Source: Malurus cyaneus samueli
Taxonomy: Eukaryota; Chordata; Aves; Passeriformes; Maluridae
Direction: 5' to 3'
Assembly (NCBI GenBank): GCA_009741485.1
Contig: CM019236.1
Coordinates: 60,843,343-60,907,342 of the forward strand
DNA: 64,000 nt
The translations under genes were made by a program, and so were the position numbers. The notes beneath the pieces are model-generated. The model had not been told where the DNA came from and did not search any database. It was given only the letters and a program-made list of their open reading frames with translations. Of this stretch, positions 52,984-64,000 are shown piece after piece. Numbering within the stretch: the stretch's first letter is position 1; every line of letters begins with the position of its first letter.

Positions 52984-55900
52984 ACCATTTCTAGGTTAAA
53001 ACTATCACGCTAGAGCAGATTCCTTGGGAATCACAGTTTTTATATAGAGAAATTTTTTTATCATTATTTCAGAATGGAGGTAGCTCTGGAGCTACTGTTT
53101 TTGGGAGATGTGTCCTCACTTGAGTGCAGAACACAGTTAAACTCATTGAGCTTTTATTCAGATTTCTCTGTGGAAGGGCTTGTCATCAGATAATTAAGGT
53201 ATATAGCATGTGACGTGGTGGGAGACAGCACACTGCACAGGACCTAGTTCTGGGAGGAAAAACTTGGCAAGCTCATATCCACTGCCTCATGAAGAACATG
53301 AACATCTGCTTAATTTATTGCAACTTAAGTTTAAGATTTTAATATTCTTGATATTAAAAAAGAAAAATCACCTTTGACAACACTGAAAAAGAAAAATACC
53401 CTTTGACTGACTCATTTTCTCCAGGAAGAAACTCCTTCTCAGGGGAAATATTGAATGCAGACTTTGTTTGGAGAAAATTTATATCTCATAGTTGCACAAT
53501 TCTCAAAATAAAACCTTGTAACAGTAAGTTTGACAGGCCTTTAACCACAGCACAGCAGTGCTGCCAAACGCAACACACATTGCTGCTTTCCTGTGGCAGT
53601 AAAACTGATGTTTTAAATGAGTCTTACAACAGGATTTCTCTGCTAATTGCAGAAATAGATAACATGTGCCTTGAGCAGCCATTATTCACTTGACAGTAAT
53701 TTTTCTTAAACTGTAAGTGGCATTCTGCTTCAATAGTGCTCGAGCGCCTGATATTCCCAAAAGAAATGTTAAAACTCTTCCATTAAGGAAATCACTGACT
53801 TGTGGATTCTGGCTTTTAGAACTGAAATTACCTGAGGTGGTGTGTGCTTGGTTTCTTTTAATCAGAGGATTCCATATGCAAACGCAAATACTTTCAGAGA
53901 CCTTTTTTTCTCCTTTCAGGGTATTTCACATTCTACTAGGATACAATATTATTTAGCCTGGAAAAAGTATTTAAAATTAAAGAAACATAAATGTCCCTGC
54001 TATTTTTTTTAAAAAAGATTAATTTTGTAAAATATAGAAAGATGATTCCTTGAAGTGAAATGAATATAAATCTACTCTGCAGAGGTGGTGATTTGATCCT
54101 GTTGGGTCCTGGGAGCAGAAAGATCTGCTGTCTTGGCCTCTGAAGGCTCCCTTACAGGAACAGGAACTCTGTGGGGTGTGTGGAGCTGCCTCAGCTCTCA
54201 AGAAGCAAATAAGGTTTTCTGCCCATGATTTTCAGGGCCCTGAGTTGCTACTTCCCAAATGTGATCTGGAAGACCAAAGTGTTGCAGAGCAGTTTTTTTA
54301 TCTCTGTCCTTTTAACTCCTTTTGCTTCATTGCTTGTGTGTCTTGAGCTATCATATCCTATATGCTAAGATTATGAAATTTGGGTTTGCTTGCTTGCTCA
54401 GCTCAAAAGAGCTTGAGTTTCTAAGCAAGCAGAAAAATCTTTAATGTGCATTGAAATCCAGTTAACAGCCAGCCTTTAAAATTTTTGTCTCCCCATTCAA
54501 AAAGAGGACGATGTCATTTGAGGAAGACATAGACCTTGGTATAAACTGCCAATGATTCTGTGAAATGCCGTACTGCTCTTCTATCAAGAACATGAGACTC
54601 GTGTAATAAAATTAATTTAATATTAATCATAAATGACAGTTCAGTAGATTATGAATAGAAAAATTGCATAAGAGAGTGCTACAGGGGAATTAAAAGTTAC
54701 ATAAAATAAAAGATCTGAGTCAGAAACAACTGTCTCTTCATAAAAAAATGTTTCAGTGGTTGGTCTTCTAACTGATTTAAAATACACATTTATATTAATG
54801 CTTGAATCATTGCTTAAGATGTAATACAGAAGAAATGTTGTGCATGCTAATTAACATAATTTACATGAGGAATGATTAAATTATCTTCACTACAACTCTA
54901 GGGAGAGACTGAAACAATTTTGAGTTTTGAGGAGTAAACAGTGAAATGTTGCATTTCAGAGCTTTTGAATGTTTTTAGTTGGAAATGTAGCCATAGGATT
55001 CCATGTGGAATCATCCTTCTTTGAAATCATGACTAAATAAATTATGATCCCTTACAAGAACAATAGGGGAGTAAAAGTAGATTACTTTTTTTTTGCTACA
55101 TCACTTCAAATAAAAGCTTTTTGTTGGAATGGCTCTAGCAATGTCAGTTAATCTTTAGCATTAGAAGCTTGAGAAATGAACAGGGCGTCAAATCTTTGAA
55201 ACAGACTTTGTTTTAAAGTAGCATTATCATGAAATAAAATTAGCTGTTAAAGTGAGCAACCACATAGAAACCAGGGGAAGACTGCCGTGCTATGCTCCAA
55301 AACATGAACTTTCAGCTAAATAAAAACAATTTTGAATGTGCATCTCAGAAATCGCAACACAAGTAAGAAATGATGGGAAAATGTGTTTTAAAGCATGACT
55401 TGGCAGATAGGTGTCTCAACGAGTCCTGTGTCTGTTTAACCTGCATTTTACCATGACAACCTAACCCGAAGACCTCTGTGTAAAGAGTGCCACACAGCAG
55501 GAACAGAAGGATGGTCCTCGTCCTAGAAAGATCATAACTAGAGCATAAAAGAGATGCTCCAGGTTAACCACTGAAGTGTATTATGCCAGACTGAGAGAAA
55601 GATGAAGGTTGATTTAGTGTGAAGTATTACAGCTTCAGTCACCACAAACCAACATGCCATCAAACCAGATGCCAGAACCAACAGCCATCAAAGCCAAGAA
55701 TAACTAGTACAGGAAAGGTTAAAACCAAGAAAGAGGCCGCTTTGGCAAAATATCAAGGAAATCTTTTAAAATAGCACAGCATCTCCTGAATGGAAATAAA
55801 CATCTTTAAATTTAAATTCACACCCTTTTTGAAGACATGCCCCCTTCTCTGTGCAACAGAGGAAACCTCTACTTGAATTAGCAGACAGAAAATCCCCTCC

Positions 55901-56880
55901 TGGACTGTTCTCTGTCCCCACAAGGTAGAAGAGGGGCCAATAGAGAAAAGAAAACCAATATGCAGTACACAGTCTTCACTAAATATTCTGTGGAGAGCTC
56001 TGAGAGAAATGGAAATGTTGCATCTGGTGAGAAGTATGAGGGAGGTCTTTTTTTATTTAGAAAGAATAAAGTTATTAATTTACCCTAGAACCCAAACCCA
56101 CATTTTCTGACCATAACTGGGACTTTGAAATATACAGAGTAGGAAATGCTTTTCAGTAAATAGTCCATGTCTTCAGGAAGACATGTAAGCCCTCAAAACT
56201 GGCCCTATCTCAATGGCTCATCAGTTGCTAGCTTCTGACAGGAAATGCAAGGGTGCCATGATAAATAATCTGTATGAGGCCAGGACAATATTGTACCAAG
56301 AATGTGTGGGTGAGATTTTCTCATATGAAATCTCTGAAGGATATTGTGTCTGTCACATTTCTGGGGCTAAGGGTGGAAGTGAAGGCAGTCTGGGAGGTTG
56401 GATGGAGAAAATCTCTTATCATGAGTTGAGTGAATGCTGTTATAAATTCTAAAACATTTGGTATAATCAATTACAATCTGATTGTCTTTTTCAGGCCTCT
56501 TCAACTTTCCTGGGACTGCTTAGGTGTTTTGAGGGGAGCAGGCAAAGCAGCATATAATTTGCATAGTTCCATGAAACCCCGCAAAATCAGGACTGTGCAT
56601 CATTCCTAACCCTCCAGCACTACAGCCAAAAATAGATTTGTAGATTTAACAGCTGTAGATACCCACGAGCAAGGTTTAGAAGGAGAAGCTGTACAGCAGC
56701 ACACAGTGAAAAGTGCATGGGGGACTCTGTTAAGGGTCACCAAGGCACCCCCATCTGCTGGGCTGACAGGAGATATTCTGCCTTCTGGGAGCTAAGTTGC
56801 AAGATGCTACTGAGAAGGTGCAACAGAGCACAGCCTACTATATTTTGCTACTTTTTCACAAATGACACTGCAAGCTGGAA

Positions 56881-57519
56881 TTTGGGCAGATGAGGGAGAG
56901 CTCCAGAGCCCAGGGAGTGCAGGTGAGAAGTATTGATGCCCAAGTTACATTTTCTTCCCTTTTTGTAAGTTACCGGAAGGGGTGTAGCCAGAAACAGATG
57001 CATAGTGCAAATCACAGTGCAAAGCTTCTGGCTTTGTGGCTGGTGCTCTTTGGAGAGTTTTGGTTTTTATGACCACGGGACATTCTTCCATGATAGCCAC
57101 CTTGTCTAGAAAAGACAGGGAATCTTTGGGAGCACACTGGCCCACTTGACGAAGCAGGCTTTTGACCGAAAGATTTCGGTGTGCAGGATCCAGAGTGGCA
57201 ACACTCATGGAAATGTAACAAACTGGGGAGTAGACCAGGCCAACCAGAGCTGCAAAAAATGCTGCTTAGCTGGGTCCCCGGATGAGAATCAGGAGACCAG
57301 CTGCCTCAGGTGTGTGTACACCCTCAGGTTAGGGAAGGAAGAGGAGCAGCTGGAGCATCAGACACATTCAGAGAGCAAATTGTAGAAATTACTGAAACAT
57401 GGCGGGACTACTCACATGACTGGAGATTCATGGTGGATAGCTACAAGTTGTTTTGTAGAGTTAGGAAATGAGGAAGTGGAGTAGGAGTAGCACTTTATAT
57501 TTAGGAAGACCTTGAATGC
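56881..57519 (+). mobile_element. CR1-like LINE, 5' part: ORF1-like Cys motif and start of endonuclease
   Basis: The right end (about 57380-57519) reads, with stops, as an endonuclease start: a 'TWWDDSHDW'-like block ('aaacatggcgggactactca'), then 'gtggatagctacaagttgtt' (DGYKLF-like) and 'ctttatatttaggaagac' (LYVKE-like). This order matches the N-terminal part of CR1 endonucleases. Just upstream an open frame has two CxxC pairs, at 57251-57262 (CKKC) and 57302-57313 (CLRC), plausibly the Cys-rich end of ORF1. The left boundary is a guess. The element is cut at 57519 by the LTR and probably continues at 58391. Confidence 0.6.
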
Positions 57520-58390
57520 TGTAATGGGTTGACCTTGGCTAAATGCCAGGCACCGACAAAGCTCATCTCTCACTCCCTTCTGCAGCCTGGACAGGGGAGA
57601 GAAAATATAACAAAAGGGTCATGAGTTGAGATAAGGATCACTCATGAAACACTGTCACAGGCAAAACCGGCCAGAATTGGAGATATTAATTTAATTTATG
57701 ACTAACAAAATCAGAACAGAATAATGAGAAATAAAATCAGACCTTATAAACATTTTTCCACCCGCCTCCCGCTTCCAGCTCTACCTCTCCCCCAGCAGTC
57801 AGAGACAGGGAATGGGGAGTTATAATCGGCTCATCTCCTGAGGCTCCTCCATGCTCAGGAGAAGAGTCCTTCCCTGCTCCATGTGGGGTCCCTCCAGGGA
57901 GACAGCTCTCCATGAACTTCTCCAGTGTGGCTCCATCTCCCCTCAAACTGCTGCAGCGTGGGTCACTCTTCCATTGGGTGCAGTCCTTCAAGGACAGGCT
58001 GCTCCAGTGTGGGCTCCTCTCTCCACAGGTGTCCCATGGGGTCAGAGCCTCCTCTCAGGCACCCCCTGCTCTACTGAGGGGCTCCCCTGCAGGCAGCAGG
58101 ATCTCTGCATTTCTGTTACTTCCATGGCTGCAGGGACACAATTGCTTCACCATGGGCTGCACAGGAATCCTGACTCCAGTTCCTGGAACATCTCCTCCCT
58201 TCCCTCCTCCACTGAGCTTGGCATCTGCAGAGTTGTTCCTCACACATATTTTCACCCTGGTCTTCTCTGGCTGCAGTTATAACTGCACTATATATTTTTT
58301 TTCTTCTTCAATATGTTATCACAGAGGTGTTACCACCACTTCTAATTGGTGCAGCCTTGAACAGTGGCATTTCCATCTTTGGACAAATAC
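57520..58390 (+). mobile_element. Solo LTR of an avian endogenous retrovirus, 3' end truncated
   Basis: It starts with TG at 57520 ('tgtaatgggttgaccttggc') and continues through 'gccaggcaccgacaaagctc', 'ggacaggggagagaaaatat', a GC-rich middle and 'atatgttatcacagaggtgt'. I recall this order from a widespread bird LTR family (ERV type; exact subfamily not assignable by eye). The middle (about 57870-58080) repeats a 'ctgctccagtgtgggctcc'-like unit several times, as in that family. No gag, pol or env is adjacent, so it is a solo LTR. The usual CA end and a target-site duplication are not visible, so the right end seems deleted. The 143- and 161-codon frames inside are by-products of its base composition. 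Confidence 0.75.
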
Positions 58391-60174
58391 CCTTTGAGAG
58401 CTAAGAGGTCATTGCCAGGATGTGCAGAGATGCAGTTAGAAAAGAAAATTCTCAGCTTGAATTGAAATTGGCCACAAGAACAGGTTCTTCAGGTATTTAA
58501 ACAAGGAGAAATAGAGGAAAAATACTGGCCTACTGTTTAACAGAAGATTTAAATTAGTCACCAACTGTGCTGAAAAGCAGGAAATTCCTAATACTTCCTT
58601 CACCTCTGCCTTTGACAGCTCTGTTGAGCCTCAGGTGCTGGGAAGAAAATTCTGGATTGATGCAAACATAGACCAACCAGTCCAGAAGAAAGAGTTGCTA
58701 TTTGAGCTGTTAGAGAAACTTGACCCCTACAAATCAATGGGCCCTGACAACATCCACCTGAGGGTACTAAAAGAGCTGGCTGATATCACTGTGAGGCTAC
58801 ACTCTATAATCTTTGAGAAATTTTGGGGATCGGGGGGCAACCAGAAAACTGGAAGAAAGCTAAAAGCACCCCTATTTGCAGGTAGGACTTAAATGAAAAT
58901 CCAGAAATGATAGGTCCATCAGTCTTACTTCATTCCCTGGAAAAATTATGGAACAATTTCTGCCGGGAGAAGTCACAAATGAGGTGAAGCACATTTCTGG
59001 GAAAAGTCAGCATGGATTCACTGATGGCGATCATTTCTGACAACCATGATTTCCCTCTGTGACAAAGGAAACTGATTGATCAATGAGGGGCAAGTGCTGG
59101 ATGTTGTCCATCCAGGATGTTGGATTTCTCCAAGGCTTTTAATCCAGTTTCTTAGAGTCATGCCCTTGACAAACTAATATGTTACAGCCTACACAAGTGG
59201 TCTGTGAGGTGGGCAGGGAACTGGCTGCCAGGTCACGTCCAGGGTGTGATGGTATATCCTTCAACAGCCAGCTTGTCACAAAAGTGCCCCAGGGATGGGG
59301 ACTGAAGATACTAAAAAAGTATCTTCAGTACTTGTTCTGGAGTATGGGGTCAAGTGTTCAGTGATTAAGTTTGCTAATAATTCTGAAGTAAGTGAGGATG
59401 TGGACACTTCACAAGGGACAGACATCCTTCAGAGACACCTGGATAGGCTGGAAGAGGAGTAAAAGCCTTATGAAGTTCAACGAGGACACGTGTAAGCCAT
59501 TGCACCTGGGAATATGTAAGCACAGACTGAAAAGTACTTGTCTAGGGCGCAACACTGTGAAAAGTGACCTGGATGACCTTGGACAACAAGCTCACTGAAC
59601 AGTCCTGCTACAGCACAGAAAGCCAGTGGGATGCTAGGATGCATCGACAGGGACACCACCAGCAGAGATAGAGGAATCAGTATTTCATTCTGCTCAGCAC
59701 TTGACAGGTTACACCTGGAATATTTTGTTCACTTTTGGTCCCTGCCACACAGAAAAATGTGGACAGGCTGACAAGGGTCCACAGAAGGGCCACAAGGATG
59801 ACCAAAGGATCAAGAAATCTTCCGTACAGAAAAAGGCATGGAGAACTGGAATTTTCTGTCCTGAGAAAGAAGGCTGAGAGGAGACCTTATCCTGTGTTCC
59901 GGTATCTAAACTCCTTACAGGGAATTATATGGAAAAGATGGGGGGTAATGGGTAAAAATTACTCTTAGGGACACAAGAGGAAAATTTTTTCCAATGAGAA
60001 CAATCATTTATCGGAACAATCACAAGGAAGTGGTGGATTCCCTAATGCTGGACACTTTTAAGGTTTGGCTGAACAAGGTGTTGGACCATGCTGTCTAAAC
60101 TGTACTGCTGACGAGAATGCTGGACTAGATGATCTTTGAGGTTCTTTTCCAACTTGGTATTCTATAATTCCATG
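58391..60174 (+). mobile_element. CR1-like LINE, 3' part: reverse transcriptase and 3' end (dead)
   Basis: The first open piece (58635-58892) ends in ELLEKLDPYKSMGPDNIH, then RVLKELADI, the classic start of CR1-type reverse transcriptase. Frameshifted blocks follow in order: 'SLTSFPGKIMEQ', 'SQHGFTDG', a 'VPQG' block near 59280, and KFAN-NSEV at 59367-59387 where the catalytic FADD should be. Then come 'LQRHLDRLE', thumb-region words, and a 3' end with 'gatgatctttgaggttcttt' closing in 'attctataattcca'. Multiple stops and frameshifts show it is inactive. It is collinear with the piece left of the LTR, but the rest of the endonuclease is missing. Confidence 0.85.
59301..59329. repeat. Perfect 12-bp hairpin inside the CR1 copy
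   Basis: ACTGAAGATACT (59301-59312) and its exact reverse complement (59318-59329) flank a 5-A loop. It sits just after the VPQG block of the reverse transcriptase, where CR1 should read on without interruption, and it replaces the expected 'VLGP' coding. This looks like a local rearrangement after insertion. Confidence 0.8.
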
Positions 60175-60659
60175 GAAACTTAGAAATAGTACAGCCATCT
60201 CACTGCTAAACCTTATTAAGTCTCATGAGGTTCCAGACAGGATAAGAAAGACAATGCACAATTAATTAATTAATAATCCGAGTTATTTAACAGCAGAATA
60301 GAGATCTGACATTCATCATGCACACCACTGTGAGCACTGTGTGTGACTCACCTACTCTCTGCATGCTTTTGTTCTCCCTCTGAGAGGGATTAGTGAGGAG
60401 AGATACACTGATATAGAGGTACACAAATGTTGTGACAGTCTTACAACATGCTGTTTAAGATAGAATAATGGAATGTTCAAAACAAATCTAAGACTTTACT
60501 GAAGCATGGGGATAATTTTCAAATTTTGTGTTTGCCACACAGTTCTGTGAAAAGTCAAATTAATGATCCAGATTTGAAAAAATGGTATTGAAATTGCGAA
60601 CTATTGAAAAGCAATTGAAAATTGTTAGAAAATAAATAAGTGGAATAACAAGACTTGCC

Positions 60660-60880
60660 AGTTCTCTCTTCAATGATCTGCATAGTTCTGGTCTCCTCAT
60701 CTTAAAAACAAAGAATAGAGAATCTAGTAGAAAGGGAGAAACTTCAGAAAAGGACAACAAAGATGATCAAAGGTACCAAGCAACCTCTGTTCTGGGTCTG
60801 GCTGTGAAAACCAGAACTCTCCAGCTGGGATAAGAAGAATTTCAGAAGGCAGGTCCACAAATTACCATGCCATGTAGGAA
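60660..60880 (+). mobile_element. Decayed CR1 reverse transcriptase C-terminal scrap
   Basis: 'agttctggtctcctcatctt' followed by 'gggagaaacttcagaaaagg' and 'acaaagatgatcaaagg' follows the CR1 block that encodes 'WAPQY..ERVQRRATKMIKG'. TTKMIKG is readable at about 60747-60767. The copy is on the same strand as the larger element 490 bases to its left but covers a region that element already has, so it is a separate insertion. Confidence 0.5.
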
Positions 60881-63800
60881 GCAAATTGATTTTCTCACCA
60901 TCTCCAGAATGTGCTAGTGGAAGCCTAGTTCAAAACAACCCAAGGTGTCTTCTAATCAGACAGACAGCAAGCTGTGCTCTCTGTCAAGTTTGTTTTATTG
61001 TAAAGGAATGTGAAGGAATGAAATGGCAGGCTTTACAAGTTCTTGGCTGAGAAATATATTTAAAGACTTGGAAAAAACATATGGTTATGAAATATATGTG
61101 CTAATAACTCAGGTAGATAAATATTGTTAAGCATGAGACAAGTTGTGTTAAGAAGAGGAACCCCGTGGTTTGCCCCTTCTCATTCTCTTTAAGTCGTTTG
61201 TTCACAGATGTGGCTGCAGGCAGGACACAATAATATGAACCTCTGGACTGATATAGGACATCTGTTGTGCTATAAAACTACATGATAACAATGAACAATC
61301 TGAAAAAAAATGATTAGGTGCCCATGAAGTTTTTGAGTCCCTAATTTGGAATGACACACGGAGCACTCATCAAAACACCTCAGTGGAACCTAAGGGAACA
61401 CATAATCGTTTCACCCAGCTCTGCAATGATGTTTACTGTAACTAAGAAAACAGTGATTTATTTTTTCTTCTTTCATCTTTTTAAATCAATATCTTAAAGA
61501 AAGAGAAATCCTGTAACATCATTAAACTCTGTAGTATTGGCATATATATACTGCATTTCCATCTACTCTTCCAGGTATTTTATCATAGTATTGTGAGAGA
61601 CTCGCTTTTTGGAAGCTGTTGCATAAGGTTAACATGGTTTTGATTGGCATGTGTGTTCAATGGATAACACAAACACACAAAATTTCCTTCTGCCTTATTC
61701 CTTATGCCTCAATGTGCTGTCAATTTTTGCTCCCTCAATTAAACTAGAAATCACTTGAACTTTAAATCCCATCTTTCAGATGTCCTGTGTGTAAAAGCAT
61801 ATGTTGACATTAATTTTGACTTCTGAATACTCATCCTTCCATTATTTTTAGCAAGGCAGCTTCCACCTGCACCTTTTCTGAAAGGCATCAGCATGTGTAC
61901 ATTAAAGCTTGACATTTCTTTAGTTCCCCTCTGCACAGGGAGCCCCATTCCAAGTGGAGGTTAGGAATCTGTTTATGCATAGTGTTGAATTAATACCTTT
62001 GATTTATCCCCTTGGTCCCTAAAGTGAAGAACATTAATTTTTCATTGAAGGAAACAGAGATTCAACCATGGCAAGGGCAATTTTGAACTTCTGAGGGACA
62101 AAATATGAACAAACGAATCTGTATTATTGTGCTTTCAGATCTGCACACATTCCATCTTAGATTAAGAAAAGTTAAATGAGACACATATTTACAATTCATT
62201 CTTTCTTAGCTCCAAAATCGGGAAACTTCCCCTTTCTAATACTTCTCTGGCATTTCAGTTATTGTATATTGATTTATACCAGTAGAACACTGAATTTTTT
62301 TAAATGCCAGACTGAATTTTTCCCCCTTATCACACAGACAGCAGACTACCTCCAAAACCCAGCAAGGAATCCTGACACTGAACACCCCACACACATCTCT
62401 CTACTATAACTTATGAGGAGGAACATAACTGCTAGAAAAGCCCTGAACTTCTGGAAAGGGAAATGTGGAGGTTTTTCTTCGTGCGGTTTCCAGGAGACCT
62501 CTCTGCACTGCCTCAGGTGCTGCTGCCTGAAGTGTGACCAGAATATGGAAGACTTTTAGGGAGGAAATAAGACCTCATTTCTTGTATGCTAAGAAAAACC
62601 AGGCCCAACTAAATCAGTATGAATTACAACAGAACAACTGGAGGCTCTTCTTGAAAGAAAATGAAAACTGGGGTTGTAACAAGGATACCACTCTGCCTTC
62701 TATACAAAAAGCCATATTATCTACTCCTTCTAGAATGTTCCTTTGGGTTCCTTACCCCATGAAATTTAATTAATTTCAATGATCTTTGCAATACTAAGAT
62801 CTTATAACTGTATTTGAGTTTTGTACTGTGTAAACGTTAGCTAAAACTCTAATTGCTCATTTCAGATTACTTTAGAACATAAATGTGACTCTCATGCATG
62901 ACATGAGAATTACCCTAAACCTTGATTCATTTTCATTTAAATGCACTTTACAAATAAATTCATTTTGATGTTATAAATCATTAGTGCCAACTTATTTGAA
63001 ATAATGTAATACAAAAACATTGAGGTTATTGCAGAAAGTGGGAAAACAGCCAAAGCATTTCATTCCATCAAGACTGAAAAAATTTATCTCATTGAATTGT
63101 CTTGGGTTTTTTTGGTTTTTTTTTCCTGTTCCTTCTGAATGATAACAATTTTATTTCTATTTTTTATAATAGAATCTGATGGGAAAATACCTATTTTTTT
63201 TCTCTGACTGAAATACATATTGTCAATAAATATAAACACATTAAACATCATGTGAAATTAAAAAAAACATGATGTTGAACTATTCTAATATATCTAAAAT
63301 AGACATCCTATGGGGAGTTCACATTACACAAAATATTGGACACAACCAAACTGTAAACATTTCTGCTCCAGAGATCAAGACCAAAACTTGTCTGTGGTTG
63401 GGATCTTACCTCCCTTTCTTTGCTGTGTAAGTTATTCTTCATTAGAAGATAGGTGGGAATATGGTTTCACTTCCCCAATACCTGCAAGGGAAATCTTAAT
63501 TTAGGTGGACTACAACACAGAAATTTAACTTTTCAGAATATTCATTTCACAATATTCTTCTGCTATTAAAATAATGGGTTTTGATCATGTATTTTTTTCA
63601 GCCTTAGTGAAGAAGTTGATTTGTAAGAAAAAACATGCACGTAGAATCTTATCTTTTTCCTTAATGTATTGTATTTAAGATTGATTAGATGACCCACCGG
63701 CACAACTTGCAGTGTACAACTATATACAAAATTATAAAATTTGTTTAGTTATATAATTTTCTCTGGATTATTTTTTCTCACCTAATTGTGGTCCCATTGT

Positions 63801-64000
63801 CTTCCACTCAGCTCTTATTTGTACTAATGGAAATACCATTTGATTTAACATTAAAGCAGAAATATCAGCAATTAAAATGAAGCAATTTCAGAACAATTAG
63901 TGCTATATCATGTAACCTGATACCAAAGAAATACTATGATTAGGCATTCTGAGTCACAGCAGTCAACAAGCTGGCTCAGCTTATGCTTAGACTAAAATCC
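60881..64000. other. Non-coding right flank
   Basis: AT-rich DNA without recognisable genes or transposons. Open frames of 60-80 codons (for example 62176-62409 and 62534-62773) have no domain or strong coding signal. Confidence 0.5.

Larger units (their letters stand above)
32569..56880. other. 24 kb gene desert
   Basis: Long AT-rich region with no gene, RNA or larger transposon that I can recognise. Open frames are all below about 120 codons, lack signal peptides and domains, and often overlap on opposite strands. Simple features inside are the T run at 37048-37074, the quasi-palindrome at 34983-35020, the A-rich run at 48209-48242 and the octamer hairpin at 52943-52983. Such a region may be an intron or an intergenic desert; the sequence does not say which. 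Confidence 0.5.

Noticed and set aside
57851..58397. Overlapping 143- and 161-codon plus-strand open frames
   Set aside because: They lie inside the LTR and follow its GC-rich internal repeats in two frames at once; no retroviral protein motif is present.

Overview
The window looks like non-coding DNA from a bird, probably a passerine. The evidence is a set of CR1-type LINE remnants with the CR1 3' signature (a 'gatctttgaggt..ttccaac' block followed by short ATTCTATG-type repeats), one long terminal repeat of an avian endogenous-retrovirus type, and an AT-rich background. I found no convincing protein-coding gene, tRNA, rRNA, CRISPR array or operon. The open frames are short and scattered, apart from long frames that only reflect a GGAA microsatellite. 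Family names come from remembered motifs, not from a database search.

Layout. 1-909 is unique non-coding sequence. 910-10286 is about 9.4 kb that reappears, in the same order and orientation, at 10660-19972. The second copy starts on the first base after a 25-N gap (10635-10659). The copies differ mainly by 1-2 base insertions/deletions, many in homopolymers. This looks like two overlapping noisy contig ends that were scaffolded side by side instead of merged, so the window probably contains a false tandem duplication. The first contig ends in 348 bases (10287-10634) not seen in the second.

19973-21902 is unique. 21903-23520 is a 1.6 kb polypurine GGAA array studded with CGCGGAAG units and interrupted by three long A runs. 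23521-32288 holds three CR1 remnants in otherwise featureless DNA. A second 25-N gap lies at 32289-32313. 32314-56880 is a long gene desert with one CR1 tail and a few short hairpins. 56881-60174 is a composite element: a decayed CR1 split by an LTR at 57520-58390. Another CR1 scrap follows at 60660-60880, and 60881-64000 is unremarkable.

No genes act together here. The main points of interest are the probable assembly duplication, the GGAA/CGGAAG array, the LTR-in-CR1 nesting with a double Asp-to-Asn change at the reverse transcriptase active site, one weak exon-like segment, and several short perfect inverted repeats. I saw no sign of a new biological system.
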